Shown piece after piece: positions 10,124-22,668 of a DNA stretch of 64,000 nucleotides. The stretch is from assembly GCA_028095005.1 (NCBI GenBank), contig CM051463.1, positions 80,457,002 through 80,521,001 on the forward strand, in the 5' to 3' direction. This stretch comes from Rhynchospora pubera (Eukaryota; Streptophyta; Magnoliopsida; Poales; Cyperaceae). Every line of letters begins with the position of its first letter. Position 1 is the first letter of the stretch. Below the pieces are notes generated by a model. It was not told where the DNA came from and searched no databases. It saw only the letters and a program-made list of their open reading frames with translations. A program made the position numbers and the translations under genes.

Positions 10124-12271
10124 GAGTTCAATTGGGATGAACTTGTATAAGATAGCTCCTTAGCACTGGCTTTGGAGCCCTTATGCAAGTGGTGTTGCTT
10201 TGATTGAGCATATGATGAGCATTGTCAGTCATGTTCGTGATATGCTGAGTCAAGTATACACTAAATCACTTTATACTCCCTTCAAGTTAGAATATGAAGT
10301 GTGCATAGGTGATAATAGCAGAATGAAGGATCTTTTTGTAGATGTGAGATATGAACTTGGAGAGATGATAATAGATCGACAGTTGACCAAGTCATGAAGA
10401 TGCCTCTTTTGCATAACTTAATTTTAGAAATCCTCAAAAACAAGGGACCTAAATGAAGTTTCTGGTCATTACTGACTAGTATTGGATTTTATTACTCTTA
10501 GAATTGTAATGGTCGATTTTATTTCGATCTAACTGATACTGTATTTGCTAGAGAATGAGAATTACGACTATAAAAAATGAAGATAGATGTTATAGTTCCT
10601 GATATTAATCTAATGTTTGTGACCAACCTTCTGTAACTTGATAAGACTTGTGGGTTTATTTGTAAATGAGTAACTGACTGTCAGAGCTCTGAATAATGAA
10701 ATTGCATTTCTTGTTCACATGATCAGTTTACTTTTATGCTCCTTTCTTTATAGGGATTTATGCTAGTGAAGGGTGGTACTGAGATGTTCTTAACCCAGTG
10801 GTCTATAATTGTTAAGTACTGTAGTTCAATTTGTTTAGGTGGAAATATGAGTAAAGCTGCCCTTGGTCATTGTCATGCTGAAGTATAGGGAGTATATGCG
10901 TTAGAAGCTATCCCTGAGTATGAATCAAGTTAATTGCCCCTTACCTTGTGATAGTCACATATTCCTGGTATAATAGCCCAAATAAAGTATAATCAAAGTA
11001 CATAATCGTTTCCTGGGTGCTCAATGTATGAAGGCAATATCATGGTTAGATATAGTAAACCAGGCCCAGTCTCTTCCATGGTTAACATATTAATTGATGT
11101 CAGTACCTGACTTTCACCCTCTAAGTGTTTAATTATGAAAATTATCGAGTCAGGTCAGGGTTATAATAAATTGAATCTATGAGTACGTTGCTTTTACTGT
11201 CCCAACATTAGAAACACCTTCTCTGGTGTGAACGAAACCCATCCAAATCATATTAGTACCAAGCCCCTTCTTCATCGTACCAGCTAGCTGTACCCCCACT
11301 GAATGGATTTGACACACTTGAAACCAAGCCTACGACTGTGTTTCCCTTACTCACGCGATGCTTCAGAGTCCATCCCGACGAGCTGCGATGGCCGGAACAC
11401 ATAGCGGGTCTGAACCCGTTATTCTGTCGAGTCCTGTAACGAAGAAAACGAACCCGATTCCTTCATTTGATGTTCAGCGCCGAGACCTCTTCGATCCTAT
11501 GTGACGAAAAGTCACTGTAGCGAGTCATAAGACTGTTAGTGACCCGCTGCGCCAGATTACGACAGGATTAGATAAATGAACCCCAATAGGAACACCAGGG
11601 ATAATTGGATGAGGTGAACCGACCAGAAGACGCCACACCAGCCAGAAACTTTAGAAATTCATTAAAAATAATAGGAAACATAGAAAAATACAAACGACAC
11701 ATCTATAAAATTCTAAAAATAAAAATAAGCCAGTTTCACTGATACTTTGATATGAAAATATGTCAAGGTAGCGGCCTTTTGTATTTTTGAAGTATTTTCG
11801 CTTTAAAAATGAATTTTAGAAAATGAAATAAACCCTTTTGTAAAATGCTAGGTATTTTCAAAACTAAAATTTCAGAGATACTACTTTCAAAAGCTAAATA
11901 TACTCAAGTATAAAAATATTTTCAAAAGTCTAAAAATATTTTCAAAAGTCTAAAAGTATTCGATTATGGATATTTTCAAAAGGTCTAAATGGTTTCCAAA
12001 ATGGTATCTTTTAAAATCAAATATCTTCCAAGTTTAAGTATTTTGAAATAGAAAAGTATTTCTAAAAGTCAAAAGTGCAAAAGGCCAAAGTGAATAAAAT
12101 CACCAATATCCCAAGTGAAATCTCAGGAATTAAAAGTCCAAACACGAAACCCAAAGTCAAAGCCGAAACCTCTCCGTTTGAGGAAAAGTCCCTCACTAAG
12201 GTTGAGATCGACCTTAGATGACTCAGAAAACGAATTCTTACGGGCCCCCTCGTCCAAAGAATTCTATTTTT

Positions 12272-12670
12272 GTTCTCACAAGAAGACCGATGAAGATGGT
12301 CCCGAGAACCGACTCTTATTAAGAAGACCGATGAAGATGGTCCCTAGGGTCGTTAAAGAACCAACTCTTATTAAGAAGACCGATGAAGATGGTCCCTAGG
12401 GTTGCAAAAGAACCAACTTTCGTCGAGTAGCCATTAAAGAGGACCCGAAGGTTGCAAAACTGCTTTTGTTCTCACAAGAAGACCGACTAAGATGGTCCCG
12501 AGAACCGACTCTTATTAAGAAGACCGATGAAGATGGTCCCTAGGGTCGTTAAAGAACCAACTCTTATTAAGAAGACCGATGAAGATGGTCCCTAGGGTTG
12601 CAAAAGAACCAACTTTCGCTCGAGGCCGCCCAAGAGGTCCCGAAGGTTGCAAAACTCCTTTCACTCTCAC
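12272..12670 (+). repeat. 196-bp duplication with internal repeats
   Basis: The phrase AGAAGACCGATGAAGATGGT occurs at 12281, 12322 and 12374 and again at 12477 (slightly changed), 12518 and 12570: a 196-bp period at the higher level with three internal units each. Non-coding. Confidence 0.9.
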
Positions 12671-13086
12671 AAGAAGGCCAGTCATAGCCCCGAGAGTTTA
12701 TCAGAAACAACCTTAAGTGAAGCCTTCCCTTTCATCATCCAGAAACCTCTTCCAAACCAAAACCCATTTCCTTCTTTTAAGTCAAGTTAGAAACCTTTTG
12801 CCGATCCTTAATTGGGTCCCATCTATTAGATTTGGTACCATCAATTAAGTCCTCCTTAATAGCACTCCATAAGCCTCTTTTCTTAGCCCATTACGTCAAC
12901 ACCCTTTACATCCCTTAATCAGAGGTTCTCGTAGGCAACTACGGGGTAATTAACAGTAGGGGCTTGCGCCTACTGGAAAGAAAGGACCCGCTAAATTAAG
13001 AAACTTCTTTAAGTAGCGACTCTTTATAGGATTCTCTTGTGTTGAGAGATGTTCGCTAAAGAGATCGAAACCATAAGGGAGGTGAA

Positions 13087-15263
13087 TCTAGGCTATATTC
13101 CCATTGTTCTTCGAGAAATTCCTTCGAGGAGAATAATGACGAAAAAGCCGCGACAACTGTGTCGGATACCGTGTGTGGTATGGTGGGTACTGGGTCTGGT
13201 ACTCATAATGGGTAGGTGGGTCTGGATATGGACCAGGAGGTGGGCCTGGTGGTGTCGGTAACTCGCCAGTGGATATGGGTGGCTGTGTAGATGGGTGGAT
13301 GGGCGGCTGTGTGGATGGCTGACTCTCTGTCCGTCTGCTCCGCACAATAGGCTGGCTGGGTCTCGGTTGATCAAAATATGTGTCTCATTCGTGTAAAGTA
13401 TACCCAGATGGCTGTTACATACAATGATATTACAAATAATATTAATATTATCAATAACATAATAATAAAAAATAATAATATTATAAATTTTAGGTTACCG
13501 TCATAAACTGTTGCTCCTCAAATCCAGGCTCTGGCGCGTGATCCTCCTCAGGCGAATCAGGTATGGAGTCTATGTCTGTAGCTAGACCCTTCGACTCTAA
13601 AAGGTGAGGTAACCGATGCGGCTCCCCAACGAGCTCCAACTGCGTCCTGCAGCCCTTCAGCATCTCCTTCCCAGCCCGTCTGAATCCTTTCTTCACCGCC
13701 CATGCACATGCTCGCAGAGCTTGCGTCAATATGTGCTTGACCTGTTTATTTGTTGTTAGTGACCAAAATACAAATCAATTCATTTTAATTGAGTAAAAAA
13801 CTTACCATAGTCACCCGCTCGGGCGCATTCTCTAGATAGGTCATCCGGCTAGCTGGAATCTGCTGTGCTACTCCCGGAATGGGGACAAGATGACCACCTC
13901 CATGTATCCGCATTCATCTATCGTACGCGGGCAAAATATCGTCACTCCATGGCCGTGCCTCTGCCACCTCGACCTGCGTCGTGTCGGCCCACATCGCAAC
14001 CTCTACTGTGAAAAGGTCCTGCAAATCCCTCTGACGAAATGTGTTATGCCGGTACTGTAACAAAGCCTCCATCCTCCTCTAAGCCTGTTTTTTTTAGGTC
14101 ATATTTAATGCATGTATTATAAATATTTCAATTTAAATCAAGAAGGTGAAAAGAATAACGTACCGTAGGAAGAGGAGGCGGAACAGTCTGGAACAGCATG
14201 AACTGATGCATCACCCGATCGGCATAGTGCCACGCCACGACCCAGAAATGGATGCATGGAACGTGGAGCCGGTAGTACCTCTGCTCGTAGCGGGCATAAG
14301 GAGGCATGACCACCTGTCTGAGCTCATCCTCGTATGGCCGCCACACCACGTGTGCATGCTCCATCTTCATTAGTACGTCTCGAGCGTACTCAATACCGCT
14401 GAGAACGGGACCTTTCACCTTTTTCGACCTAAGCCGTGTCGTCCATTGCCTGACAAATCATTACAATTATCATTATTTTAATTGTTTAACTAAGTAATTA
14501 ATTTTAAATTACGTAATTTAATTTGTTTACAATTATGACTAATTTAATTTTAATTTGTTTACAATTATGACTAATTTTAATTGTTTAACTAACTAATTTA
14601 AAATAACGAATTTGGACTAATTTTAACTAATTAATTATTACCTATCAAATTTGTTTACCAAAATTCTTGATTATAATTTTTAAACAAACAAATTGATGTT
14701 ATATTACAATATTTCATTTATTTTATTTAAGAAAAATATTATACCTCCCATACGGCAGACATCTCTCAACTGACGGCTTCCCCCAACCATGGAAGGGCGA
14801 CAAAGTAGTAACCGGGTGTACGACCACAACTGAAGCAGTAGCCACGGAGCAGGAACCTTCTGAGCGCCATTTGCCAGGACTGCCAAGTCCAGGCCGCGGT
14901 ATAACATAGCAAGTGTGGCCGCACCCCAGTTATATCTCACTGACTCCGATGCATGAACATCCTGCAAATAAGAAAAAATAATTTTCGTTAGTTGCTCCAC
15001 ATTTTAAACTAAGTTATCCAAGTTAGTACTAATGTAAGAGATGTTCTTAATATTTATAATTACTAACCCGAAGTAACTCCAGATAAAAACAAGGAACAGA
15101 ATCTCCTGTGGTATCTGGAAACATCTCGCAACCCATCAACTCCAACACCAGGGCCCGTGTGTATCTATCGATCCTATCTGCGTCCTCTGACCCAGGTCCC
15201 TGTGCCCACATATCACGTAGTTTCCCAAACTGTACTGCGTGAAGTTTCCTGCATTACATAAAC

Positions 15264-15342
<79 letters not shown>

Positions 15343-16258
15343 TGCAGCATATCTCAAAATTTTAATTAAATTTTAAAACGTTTGTTACCTCCCAGCACGT
15401 CGATCAGTCGCCCTCTCTCTGAAGCAATCTAGAACATCCTCCATAGGAGTGTTCCGTGGCAATGCAAAGTCGGCTAGCTTCTGCACATCGTCGTAATCAG
15501 TACGACCGGTCACCGGTCGTCTAGTCGTAGGCAAGCTAAAAATGAAGGCGACATCCTGCAAATTTTATTTACATTTTTTTTAAACAACAAAAAAAACAAT
15601 AAATAAATAAATAGGTACCAACAGAACTTGGAAAAAATAATACCTCAAGAGTAACGGTCATCTCGCCTACGCGGGGAAAGTGGAACGTGTGGGTCTCGGG
15701 CCTCCAGAACATGGCTAGACCCTGTATCATGGAACGATCCAATGGCATGTGACCTTACTCAACGAAATGAATAAGGCCCAATGCCACAAGACGCTGGTCC
15801 ACCTCCTCGGTTCGTATCATTTTTGCCTTATGCATTTCGGGCGTCCACGCCTAAATAAGTTAAAAAACATATTATTTACTATATATACTATTAACTATAT
15901 ACAAAAATTAACTATATAAATAAAAAAATTTATTATTTCCTTAAACCCTATACCCTAAATAATTTAAAAAATAAATTATTTCCTATATATACTATTAAAA
16001 ATATATATATAAAAGAATTAACTATATAAATAAAAAAAACTTAGTCGTACGCCTCGAAGCTCAGACTGACTGAGATGCAGAAGCTGATCAGCAGGAGGAG
16101 GAACGGGGGGGGGGCAGCAGGGGGGCAGATGAAGAAGCGCCAGGATCTCCTCTTGATGTAGATGCGCCAGGATCCCCTCCTGATGTAGATGCGCCAGGAT
16201 CTCCTCGACGCCTCGTGGATCGATGTGGATCCTCTGGTCTTCTTCTTCGCGGTGGCAT
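13087..16258 (-). pseudogene. Plant mobile domain (PMD, MAIN-like) pseudogene
   Basis: Minus-strand multi-exon relic. Recognisable blocks: start MPPRRRR at 16258 with a GDPGAS(T/S)S repeat; AWTPEMHKAKMIRTEEVDQR (exon 15850-15654); DVAFIFSLPTTRRPVTGRTD (15555-15389); QFGKLRDMWAQG...YLELLR (15248-15068); NWGAATLAMLYRGLDLA...WLLLQLWSYTRLL (14961-14745); VVWRPY...FWVVAWHYADRVMHQF (14449-14128); a region 14070-13804; and a Pro-rich tail to about 13087. Most borders have GT/AG. Breaks: a frameshift at a C homopolymer in exon 1, an in-frame TAA after LGLIHFVE, an in-frame TGA after LPAYDR, and a phase mismatch between the exons at 14745 and 14449. PMD proteins derive from transposons; Arabidopsis MAIN is needed for meristem maintenance. 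Non-functional here. Confidence 0.8.
15265..15342. repeat. (AC)n(AT)n microsatellite
   Basis: A pure AC run followed directly by an AT run, within an intron of the PMD relic. Confidence 0.98.
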
Positions 16259-17165
16259 TTCGACTGTTACTGCAATTAAAATTTAATAAAGTATAAAATC
16301 TACCAAAATTTCGGCAGCATCTCCCCTGTACCGGGAGAGTTTTCCAAAAAATCTAAACCCAATTACAACCCAATTTCAACCCAATTTTAACCCAACCCAA
16401 CCCAATTTCATTCCAATTTGAACCCAACCCAACCCAATTTGAATAAATCATTCAAATTTTACAATCATTGCATTTCACAAACCATTTCACAAGTATCAAT
16501 GAATCAATAATTCAATCATTGCATTTCACCAGCATTTCACAATTTTACAATCATTGTATTTCACAATTTTACAATCAATCAATCAATCTACAAGCAATTT
16601 ACAAACATTTCTATTCAAACAATAATAAAATAAACATATAAAAAAGCTAACCTGGAGTAGAAACGAATTGACTCTCTTCTAAACAATTTTTTCCTACATT
16701 TTTAGTTAATACCATCAATTATTACCATTTTTCTGATTTTCATATTTAATTATCAAAATCTTAATTATTAAAAGCAAAAAAAATAAATAAATAAATAAAT
16801 TACCCATAAATTTTCATATGATTTTTTCTTATTTTTCCGTATTTTTAAAATAATTTTACAATTTATTATCTATTTTTCTAATTAATTAAGTAGTGAATAA
16901 ATAAATAAAAAGACAAAAAAATCCAATCTAATTAATAAATTAGATATAAATTTATATTTTTTTCCTGATTTTTTCATATTTTTTAAATATTTTTTCAATA
17001 TTTTTTCTATTTTTTATTTAATTAACTAAATTAAAACTAATAAACTAAATAAATAAATAATTAAATAAATAAAAAAATAAAACTTACTGTGCTCGCGCGG
17101 AAAGGAGGGTCCAGAGCGAGTGCGAAGCAGGTCTCATTAGATCGGAACCCATATATAAAAAGTAA
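16259..17165. other. AT-rich spacer upstream of the PMD relic
   Basis: Contains A+T-rich low-complexity sequence and short CCCAATTT / CAATCATTGCATTTCAC repeats (16360-16600). No gene or promoter could be supported. Confidence 0.6.
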
Positions 17166-17171
17166 AGTTTA

Positions 17172-17310
17172 GATCGGAATCCTGGATTCCGATCTAAGCT
17201 TAGATCGGAAACCCAGAATCCGATCAAAGCTTAGATCGGAATCCAGGATTCCGATCTAACGTTCGGAATCCAGGATTCCGATCTAACGTTCGGAATCCAG
17301 GATTCCGATC
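17172..17310. repeat. Array of five palindromes
   Basis: Near-perfect palindromes built on GGAATCC(A/T)GGATTCC flanked by GATC: 17172-17194, 17203-17225 (decayed), 17234-17256, 17263-17284 and 17291-17310. Spacing is 28-31 bp. A half-unit sits at 17140. Confidence 0.9.
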
Positions 17311-17447
17311 TCGTGATACTATTTATATTAAATTTATTATATTGATATTAATTTTAATGGATTATATTATTTTAATACTATTTTTTAAATTTTCGGAACT
17401 TTTATCCGGGTCCGGATGTGCTCATCAAAGAAAATATAAATATACGG

Positions 17448-17848
17448 GAGAAATGCGTCTCTAATATATATAAGACAGATGGTACATCTAATATAATTAT
17501 TTTTATGTTTTTAAATTTTAAATGACCGATCCGAACTGTTTAATATGTTCTTTATTTTAAAAATTTACAAGAAACTAATTTTTACATTTTTTTAGAATTT
17601 TTTAGTATTTTTTTGTATTTTTGAAAGTTCATGATATAAACATTATGGATCGTCCAATAACAACGATTTTTAAAATTCGAAAAAATAGTAAAAAAATTCG
17701 AAAAAAATACAAAAATTGGTTTTTCATAAATTTTCAATATGGATAACATATTGAATGGTTCGGATCGGTTATTTGAAATTTAAAAACGTGAAAAAAATTG
17801 TATTAGACGGAGTCCATCCGTCCAATATATTAGAATCTTGCATTTCTC
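17448..17848. mobile_element. Mutator-type MITE, copy 1
   Basis: A 401-bp foldback element. The whole left half is complementary to the right half, with ends GAGAAATGC...GCATTTCTC. Flanking 9-mers aatatacgg and aatacactg match at 7 of 9 positions, consistent with a decayed Mutator-type 9-bp target duplication. Non-coding. Confidence 0.7.
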
Positions 17849-19104
17849 AATACACTGATACACAGAAAAAAAAAGGATGTTCTCTATTTTTTTTTTATAT
17901 AGGTACATTCTGTTTAGAGTTTTGATATTCAGTTTTATTTTTAATGCTTCTTGTAAAATTTGAACATCGTTTCTCTAAAAAAATGACATAATATTATCCA
18001 TACCGGATCTCGTATTCAAGAAAATCTTATTCTATTAATTTGTAGGACCAAAAATATACTTAGAGATGTAATCATGTAAACAAGTTTTGGAGGTAAAAGA
18101 ATAGAGAAAAGACATAAAGGGATATGCAAGTAGACAGCTTATTCATGCATGACACAATTAATACGCCACATCATTTTCAATTTAATAATCATTCAGTTGT
18201 CAATTTCATAACATTAGATTACTAGTGTAATTGAATTCTTTTTTTCTAGATGGTACTAATAAAAGTACAAAGCTACCGTTACTTATATCATTGACAAATG
18301 ATCAGTTGAGGCTGTTCTTGTAGCCTTTTTAATTGTATGGTTACTGTAGGTATTTTCATGTTGTAGTCAGTCAGTTTATGGTTTCACTTGTGTTGGGGAG
18401 CAGATCACACAGCATCGGAAGGGTCAATACAAATAGATTATTCTCACGACCAGTTATTTGACGGATCCGAATCCCGTGTAGCGCGGGACACCGTGTAGCG
18501 CGCGTACGAGCCGTCTGATCTTGATCGGACGGTTCATTTTTTACGGGCCTATCAATCTAGGTTACATGCACGGGGCTCCCTTGTCCATTGGATCTTGATC
18601 AGACGGTTACGATGCCGCGCTCAGATCTGAATACGTTATTTGACCGCTTGGAATAGGTTGTGAGGCTTTGCAAATTGCAAGTGCCACCCGAACTGCAGAA
18701 AATTTATTTTCCTCTTAGATTTTAGGACATGAAAGTGCTTCATTTCTTTTTTTTTCCTTGTTTTTTACTCTTTTTATTTCCGTCCTTATACTTACTTTTA
18801 TAGGGCTGTACAAATTTAGTACGAAAAATGTCGACATAATTTAAAAACAAGAGTGCAATAGATTAATTAATTAGTTCAGGTATGCGCGCAATTTCTGTTG
18901 GTTCACAAGAATCTTTTTTTTTTTTTAAGGGTCAATTGGTTCACAAGAATGACAACTATTTAACATACAGGAGCTTCATTTTTCTATTTTTTTTAAAATT
19001 GGCTATACCATGATTCTCTTGAAAATAATATATTTTGCCAAATGTTGTTGTACTTCCGAAATTCAAAAGATAGCTAAGGGTCATCGCGGTTATAAAAAAA
19101 TTTA
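17849..19104. other. Spacer with GC-rich island
   Basis: Mostly AT-rich. An island at 18465-18625 holds two copies of GTGTAGCGCG and two of GATCTTGATCNGACGGTT, perhaps a transposon remnant. No gene seen. Confidence 0.5.
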
Positions 19105-19514
19105 GAAGAATGCTAGTGTCTAATATATTGGACGGATGGGTCCATCTAATATGATCGATTTTAAGTTTTTAAATTTATAATATAATGACCGATTCGAACC
19201 GTTCAATATGTTCTCCCTATTGAAAACTTACAAGAAACCAATTTTTACCTTTTTTCGAAATTTTTTTACTATTTTTTTGGTATTTTTTAAAATTCATGAT
19301 ATAAACATTATGGATCGTCCAATAAAAACAAATTTCTAAAATATGAAAAAATAGTAAAAAATTTCGAAAATATTGTAAACATTAGTTTCTTATAAATTTT
19401 CAATATGGAGAACATATTGAATGGTTTGGATCGGTTATTTGAAATTTTAAAATGTAAAAACGATTGTATTAAACAGACCTCATTCGTCCAATATATTGGA
19501 CTCTAGCATTTCTC
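19105..19514. mobile_element. Mutator-type MITE, copy 2
   Basis: Same family as 17448-17848: long inverted repeats with ends GAATGCTAG...CTAGCATTTCTC and shared interior (CCGTTCAATATGTTCTCC, ATGGATCGTCCAATA). Flanks aaaaattta and aaatattta match at 8 of 9, supporting a 9-bp target duplication. Confidence 0.75.
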
Positions 19515-19529
19515 AAATATTTAAGTCTC

Positions 19530-19845
19530 TGTTTGGATTATATGAGAATAAGAGTAGGATTAGTTATTCAGGATTAAAATTGTTAGTCTCAAATTCTTAA
19601 GAATAAGCTTAATATCAGAATAAAGATTTTTGTTTGGATGATGTAGGAATAACAATGAGCTTTATTTTTAACCGTTAAAAAACTAAAATTTTAATCTCAT
19701 TTCTTATTATACCATCTAGTCAGATTAACTAATTTTACTCTGATTCAGAATAAGTCCTCAATCCTAAACTGTTTGGATTGTCTCTTAATCCAAATTAACT
19801 ATTTAGTCCAAAATAACTCTTATTCCTTATTATCCAAACAGAGCC
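19530..19845. mobile_element. Degenerate MITE with CTGTTTGGAT ends
   Basis: Ends TCTGTTTGGAT and ATCCAAACAGAG are inverted repeats, as is the flanking interior (GAATAAG.../...CTTATTC). The Tourist-type ends suggest PIF/Harbinger relationship, but the interior differs from the common family in this window. Confidence 0.6.
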
Positions 19846-20072
19846 AAATGAAAAGTTAAGTTTTGGTAAGTATTGAATAGATCAAACCTACCCCTAAACC
19901 TACCCATGCAGATGCAGTCATGCACTTGAGTTCTAGAAATTTCGTTGAAGCTTCATTGGGAAATTGGGAATCCAACCATTACTTTAGCACCAATTGGTTT
20001 CGAAAATTACAGCACCTAGCTCGTTAAGTTAAGAATGTTACTAAAGTTATCAAAGTTTAACAGACTCTGCAT

Positions 20073-20226
20073 TTTGGCCTGTTTGGATTGAAGTGAGAAG
20101 AAGAGAATAAAAAAAAGAGCCCAAATTTATTATTAAATAATCCAAACTTTTTACAAAATTACATACTTCTCAATACTTCTTCTTACTTCTTTCCTTCTTA
20201 TCTTTTTCTCAATACTTCTGGCAGTG
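20073..20226. mobile_element. Tourist-like MITE, degenerate copy
   Basis: Starts GGCCTGTTTGGATTG and contains the reversed family core (AATCCAAACTTTTTACAAAATTACATACTT), split by indels. It lies about 240 bp upstream of the BAHD gene A TATA box. Confidence 0.55.
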
Positions 20227-20468
20227 TTTTATTTATGTTACAAAACATTTCTTACTAATAAAGAATGTGATTGATGATCACGGGTATATGATTGCCAATA
20301 AGTAAAAATTACCAAGTCAATTTAGACGGGAGTAAAAAATAAAGCACCGTGGCCCTGTGGGTCAATTTATGCAAAACACAATCATTCAGATTTCCAACTG
20401 TTGCCAAACGCTGACCAATTTGAAATTTATAACTCCTCTAGTCCTCTTGGTCTTGGCTCTTGGCACTT

Positions 20469-20476
20469 TATAAATA
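20469..20476 (+). promoter_or_regulatory. TATA box of BAHD gene A
   Basis: TATAAATA, 51 nt upstream of the ATG at 20527, giving a transcription start near 20500 and a very short leader. Confidence 0.75.
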
Positions 20477-20526
20477 AGTCACCACCAAATCAGCATTCCA
20501 TTCATCAAAACAAACACGAAGCAAAA

Positions 20527-22668
20527 ATGCCATCTCCGATACCCGCCGTGCGAACCATCAAAACCTACGCAGTAACACCGAAGCCCAATCCCGATGCGCC
20601 ACGTCAGCTTGAAATGAGCGCATGGGACGTGCCTATGCTCTGTCCCCACTACATCCAAAAGGGCCTTCTCTTCACGTACCCACCCGACCTCTCGCTGGAG
20701 CAAATCATCCAACGGCTGAGGAGCTCTCTTGAAGAGGCGCTTTTCCACTTCTACCCCTTGTCGGGCAGGCTGCGGGTGGTCACGTGCGAGGGAGGTGGCG
20801 TCACGTGCCACGTGGAGGTGGGAGTAGAGGGAGAGGGAGCGGAGTTTGTGCACGCCGTGGCGGATGGCATTGGGATTGCTGATGTGGTGGCTGCGGACGG
20901 TCAGGATTTACCTGATTTTTTAAAAGAGTTCTTTCCTCTTGACTTGGCTCTCAATTTTGACGGCTGTACCAGTCCACTTCTCGTAATTCAGGTTTGTTGA
21001 CTTTACAAATTTGAACACCTTTTTCGTAAATTTCATACACATAGTTACTAATTGCAGCGCAAAACTATTTTTATACCGAAATAGCCGACTCTGCTTAGAA
21101 TATTCCTAGTTTATATTATTATTATTGTTATAATAATTAATAAATTAATTAATAGAGAATAGTTCTAATGGCAAACTACAAAGGTTGCGGGTTCGTTCGA
21201 AATCTAGCTAGGATTTTTTGTGACATTTAATTACGAATTAAGTTGGAAGACTTGATCCATCTTATCTTCTAGAAGGAACAATAAAAAATCAATAATAGAT
21301 ATATTGGCCATTAATTACTTCGCATGTACTGTAATAGTCTGATATTCTCAGGTTTGCCAATGTGGTCAACTATATATGCATTTGCACACTTTAATAGTAC
21401 TATATATTTAATTCTAGAAATTGCTTAGTACTTGTGTTTGACCGACCGGTTTAATAAATGTCATTATCAGCATATATAAAACTTTTTAAAATGAAACCTT
21501 GTTTACATTTGTGCATCTATGTGATTAATCCATTTCATCACTCATATACAAGTACAGCTGACAGAGCTAAAAGACTGTATCTTCATCGGTTGTGTTTTCA
21601 ACCATGCCATTGGCGATGGAACTTCTTTTTGGCATTTTTTCGATGCATTTGCTGAGATCTCTCGATGCAAAGCAGTCGGGAAGGAGGTGGTGCTTTCTCG
21701 ACCGCCGGTGCATGACAAGTGGTTCATAGGAGGCTATGGAGAACCACCCATCAAGCTCCCTTACTCCTCTCCTGAGGAGGTTGTTGTGCGATTTTCTCCT
21801 CCGCCTCTGAGAGAACGGATGTTTCATTTCTCGAGTGAATCCCTTGCAAAGCTCAAGGCGAAAGCCAACAGTGAATGTGGAAAAGGTCCATCTTTAATTT
21901 TAATTATATTATATGACAGATTTATCGTTTTATTCTTTTTTTAGAAAACGAATCATATGCAATTCAAATTTTCAATTTCGTTTCATTAATTTCCTTTTGG
22001 GCCTTAATGAGAGTAAGATTAAATGTTTAGATTGAAAAGTTTTTGCTAATTTTGGATTTTATATAGGTACAATATCTACTTTTCAAGCTTTGAGTGCATT
22101 GATGTGGCGTTGCATTACACGTGCTCGAGGCTTCCCTCCTGAGCAGAAAACAAGTTGTCGCTTGGCAATTCAAAATCGGGCGAGGCTACAGCCCCCGCTC
22201 TCACCAAATTATTTTGGCAACTCTATCTATGCTGCTCCGACAACCACAACAGCCGGAGAACTTCTGAATAACAATCTCGGTTGGGCTGCATGGAAGGCAC
22301 ACGAGGTAGTTTCTAATCATACCGACTCTGCCATCAGAGACATGGTCCATAAATACATGCAAAATCCCATTGTCTACAACTTGCACATGTTTGACATACA
22401 TAGCATAATGATGGGAAGCTCACCGCGATTTGACATGTATGGTTGTGATTTTGGTTGGGGCAAGGCACTGGCTGCGCGTAGTGGCAGTGCGAATAAGTTT
22501 GATGGTAAGGTTTCGGCATACCCGGGATGGGAAGGAGGTGGGAGTGTCGATTTGGAGGTGTGCTTGTTGCCTGAGTATATGTCTGCACTGGAGGGAGATG
22601 AAGAGTTCTTGGCGGTGGTGTCTCCACCAATTAAGTTGGAAGTATTGCTGGGAAAGTCCATCAAGTAG
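20527..22668 (+). CDS. BAHD acyltransferase A (intact)
   Basis: Three exons: 20527-20991, 21558-21885 and 22067-22668, together 465 codons including the stop (464 residues). Junctions are CAG|GTTTGT...TACAG|CTGACAG (phase 0) and AAAG|GTCCAT...ATATAG|GTACAAT (phase 1). The acyl-CoA catalytic motif HxxxD is HAIGD (171-175), and the structural motif DFGWG is intact at 392-396. Length and N-terminus (VRTIKTYAVTPKP, then AWDVPMLCPHYIQKGLLF) match the uncharacterised At3g50280-like clade, soluble cytosolic enzymes that transfer an acyl group from CoA to an alcohol or amine; the clade also includes EPS1, which has a different activity. The substrate cannot be told. It is the first of a tandem array. 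Intron 1 holds a SINE-like insert. I chose this start because copies B, D and E start at the same place. Confidence 0.92.
21155..21295 (+). mobile_element. SINE-like sequence in intron 1 of gene A
   Basis: Shares with 29655-29795 a box-B-like GGTTCGTTCGA, then TTGTGA-ATTTA, AAGTT and ACTTGATC-ATCTTA, followed by an A-rich tail. This looks like a tRNA-derived SINE family, but no box A is secure. Confidence 0.45.

Larger units (their letters stand above)
1..13030 (+). mobile_element. Large non-autonomous Ty3/Gypsy element (partial, right side)
   Basis: Inferred element body. The order is Gag-protease frame, purine-rich spacer, tandem repeats, antisense gene, hairpin plus G-rich polypurine-like tract (8344-8360), then an LTR-like region with a TATA box near 9170 and long untranslated leader-like sequence. 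The 5' LTR lies outside the window, so the element cannot be proven by comparing LTRs. The right border is put near 13.0 kb because the plant-mobile-domain pseudogene begins just after it. No paired target-site duplication can be tested. Confidence 0.55.
8363..13030 (+). repeat. Putative 3' LTR region of the Gypsy element
   Basis: About 4.7 kb of non-coding DNA holding a TATA box (CCTATAAATAGAGG near 9169-9182), purine-rich leader-like sequence, five hairpin motifs (9669-10123) and a duplicated block (12272-12615). The downstream end near AAGTAGCGACTCTTTATAGG (about 13009-13028) resembles the junction word after LTRs of Tat/Ogre-type elements. Without the 5' LTR for comparison the borders are approximate. 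Small ORFs inside are not convincing. Confidence 0.45.
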
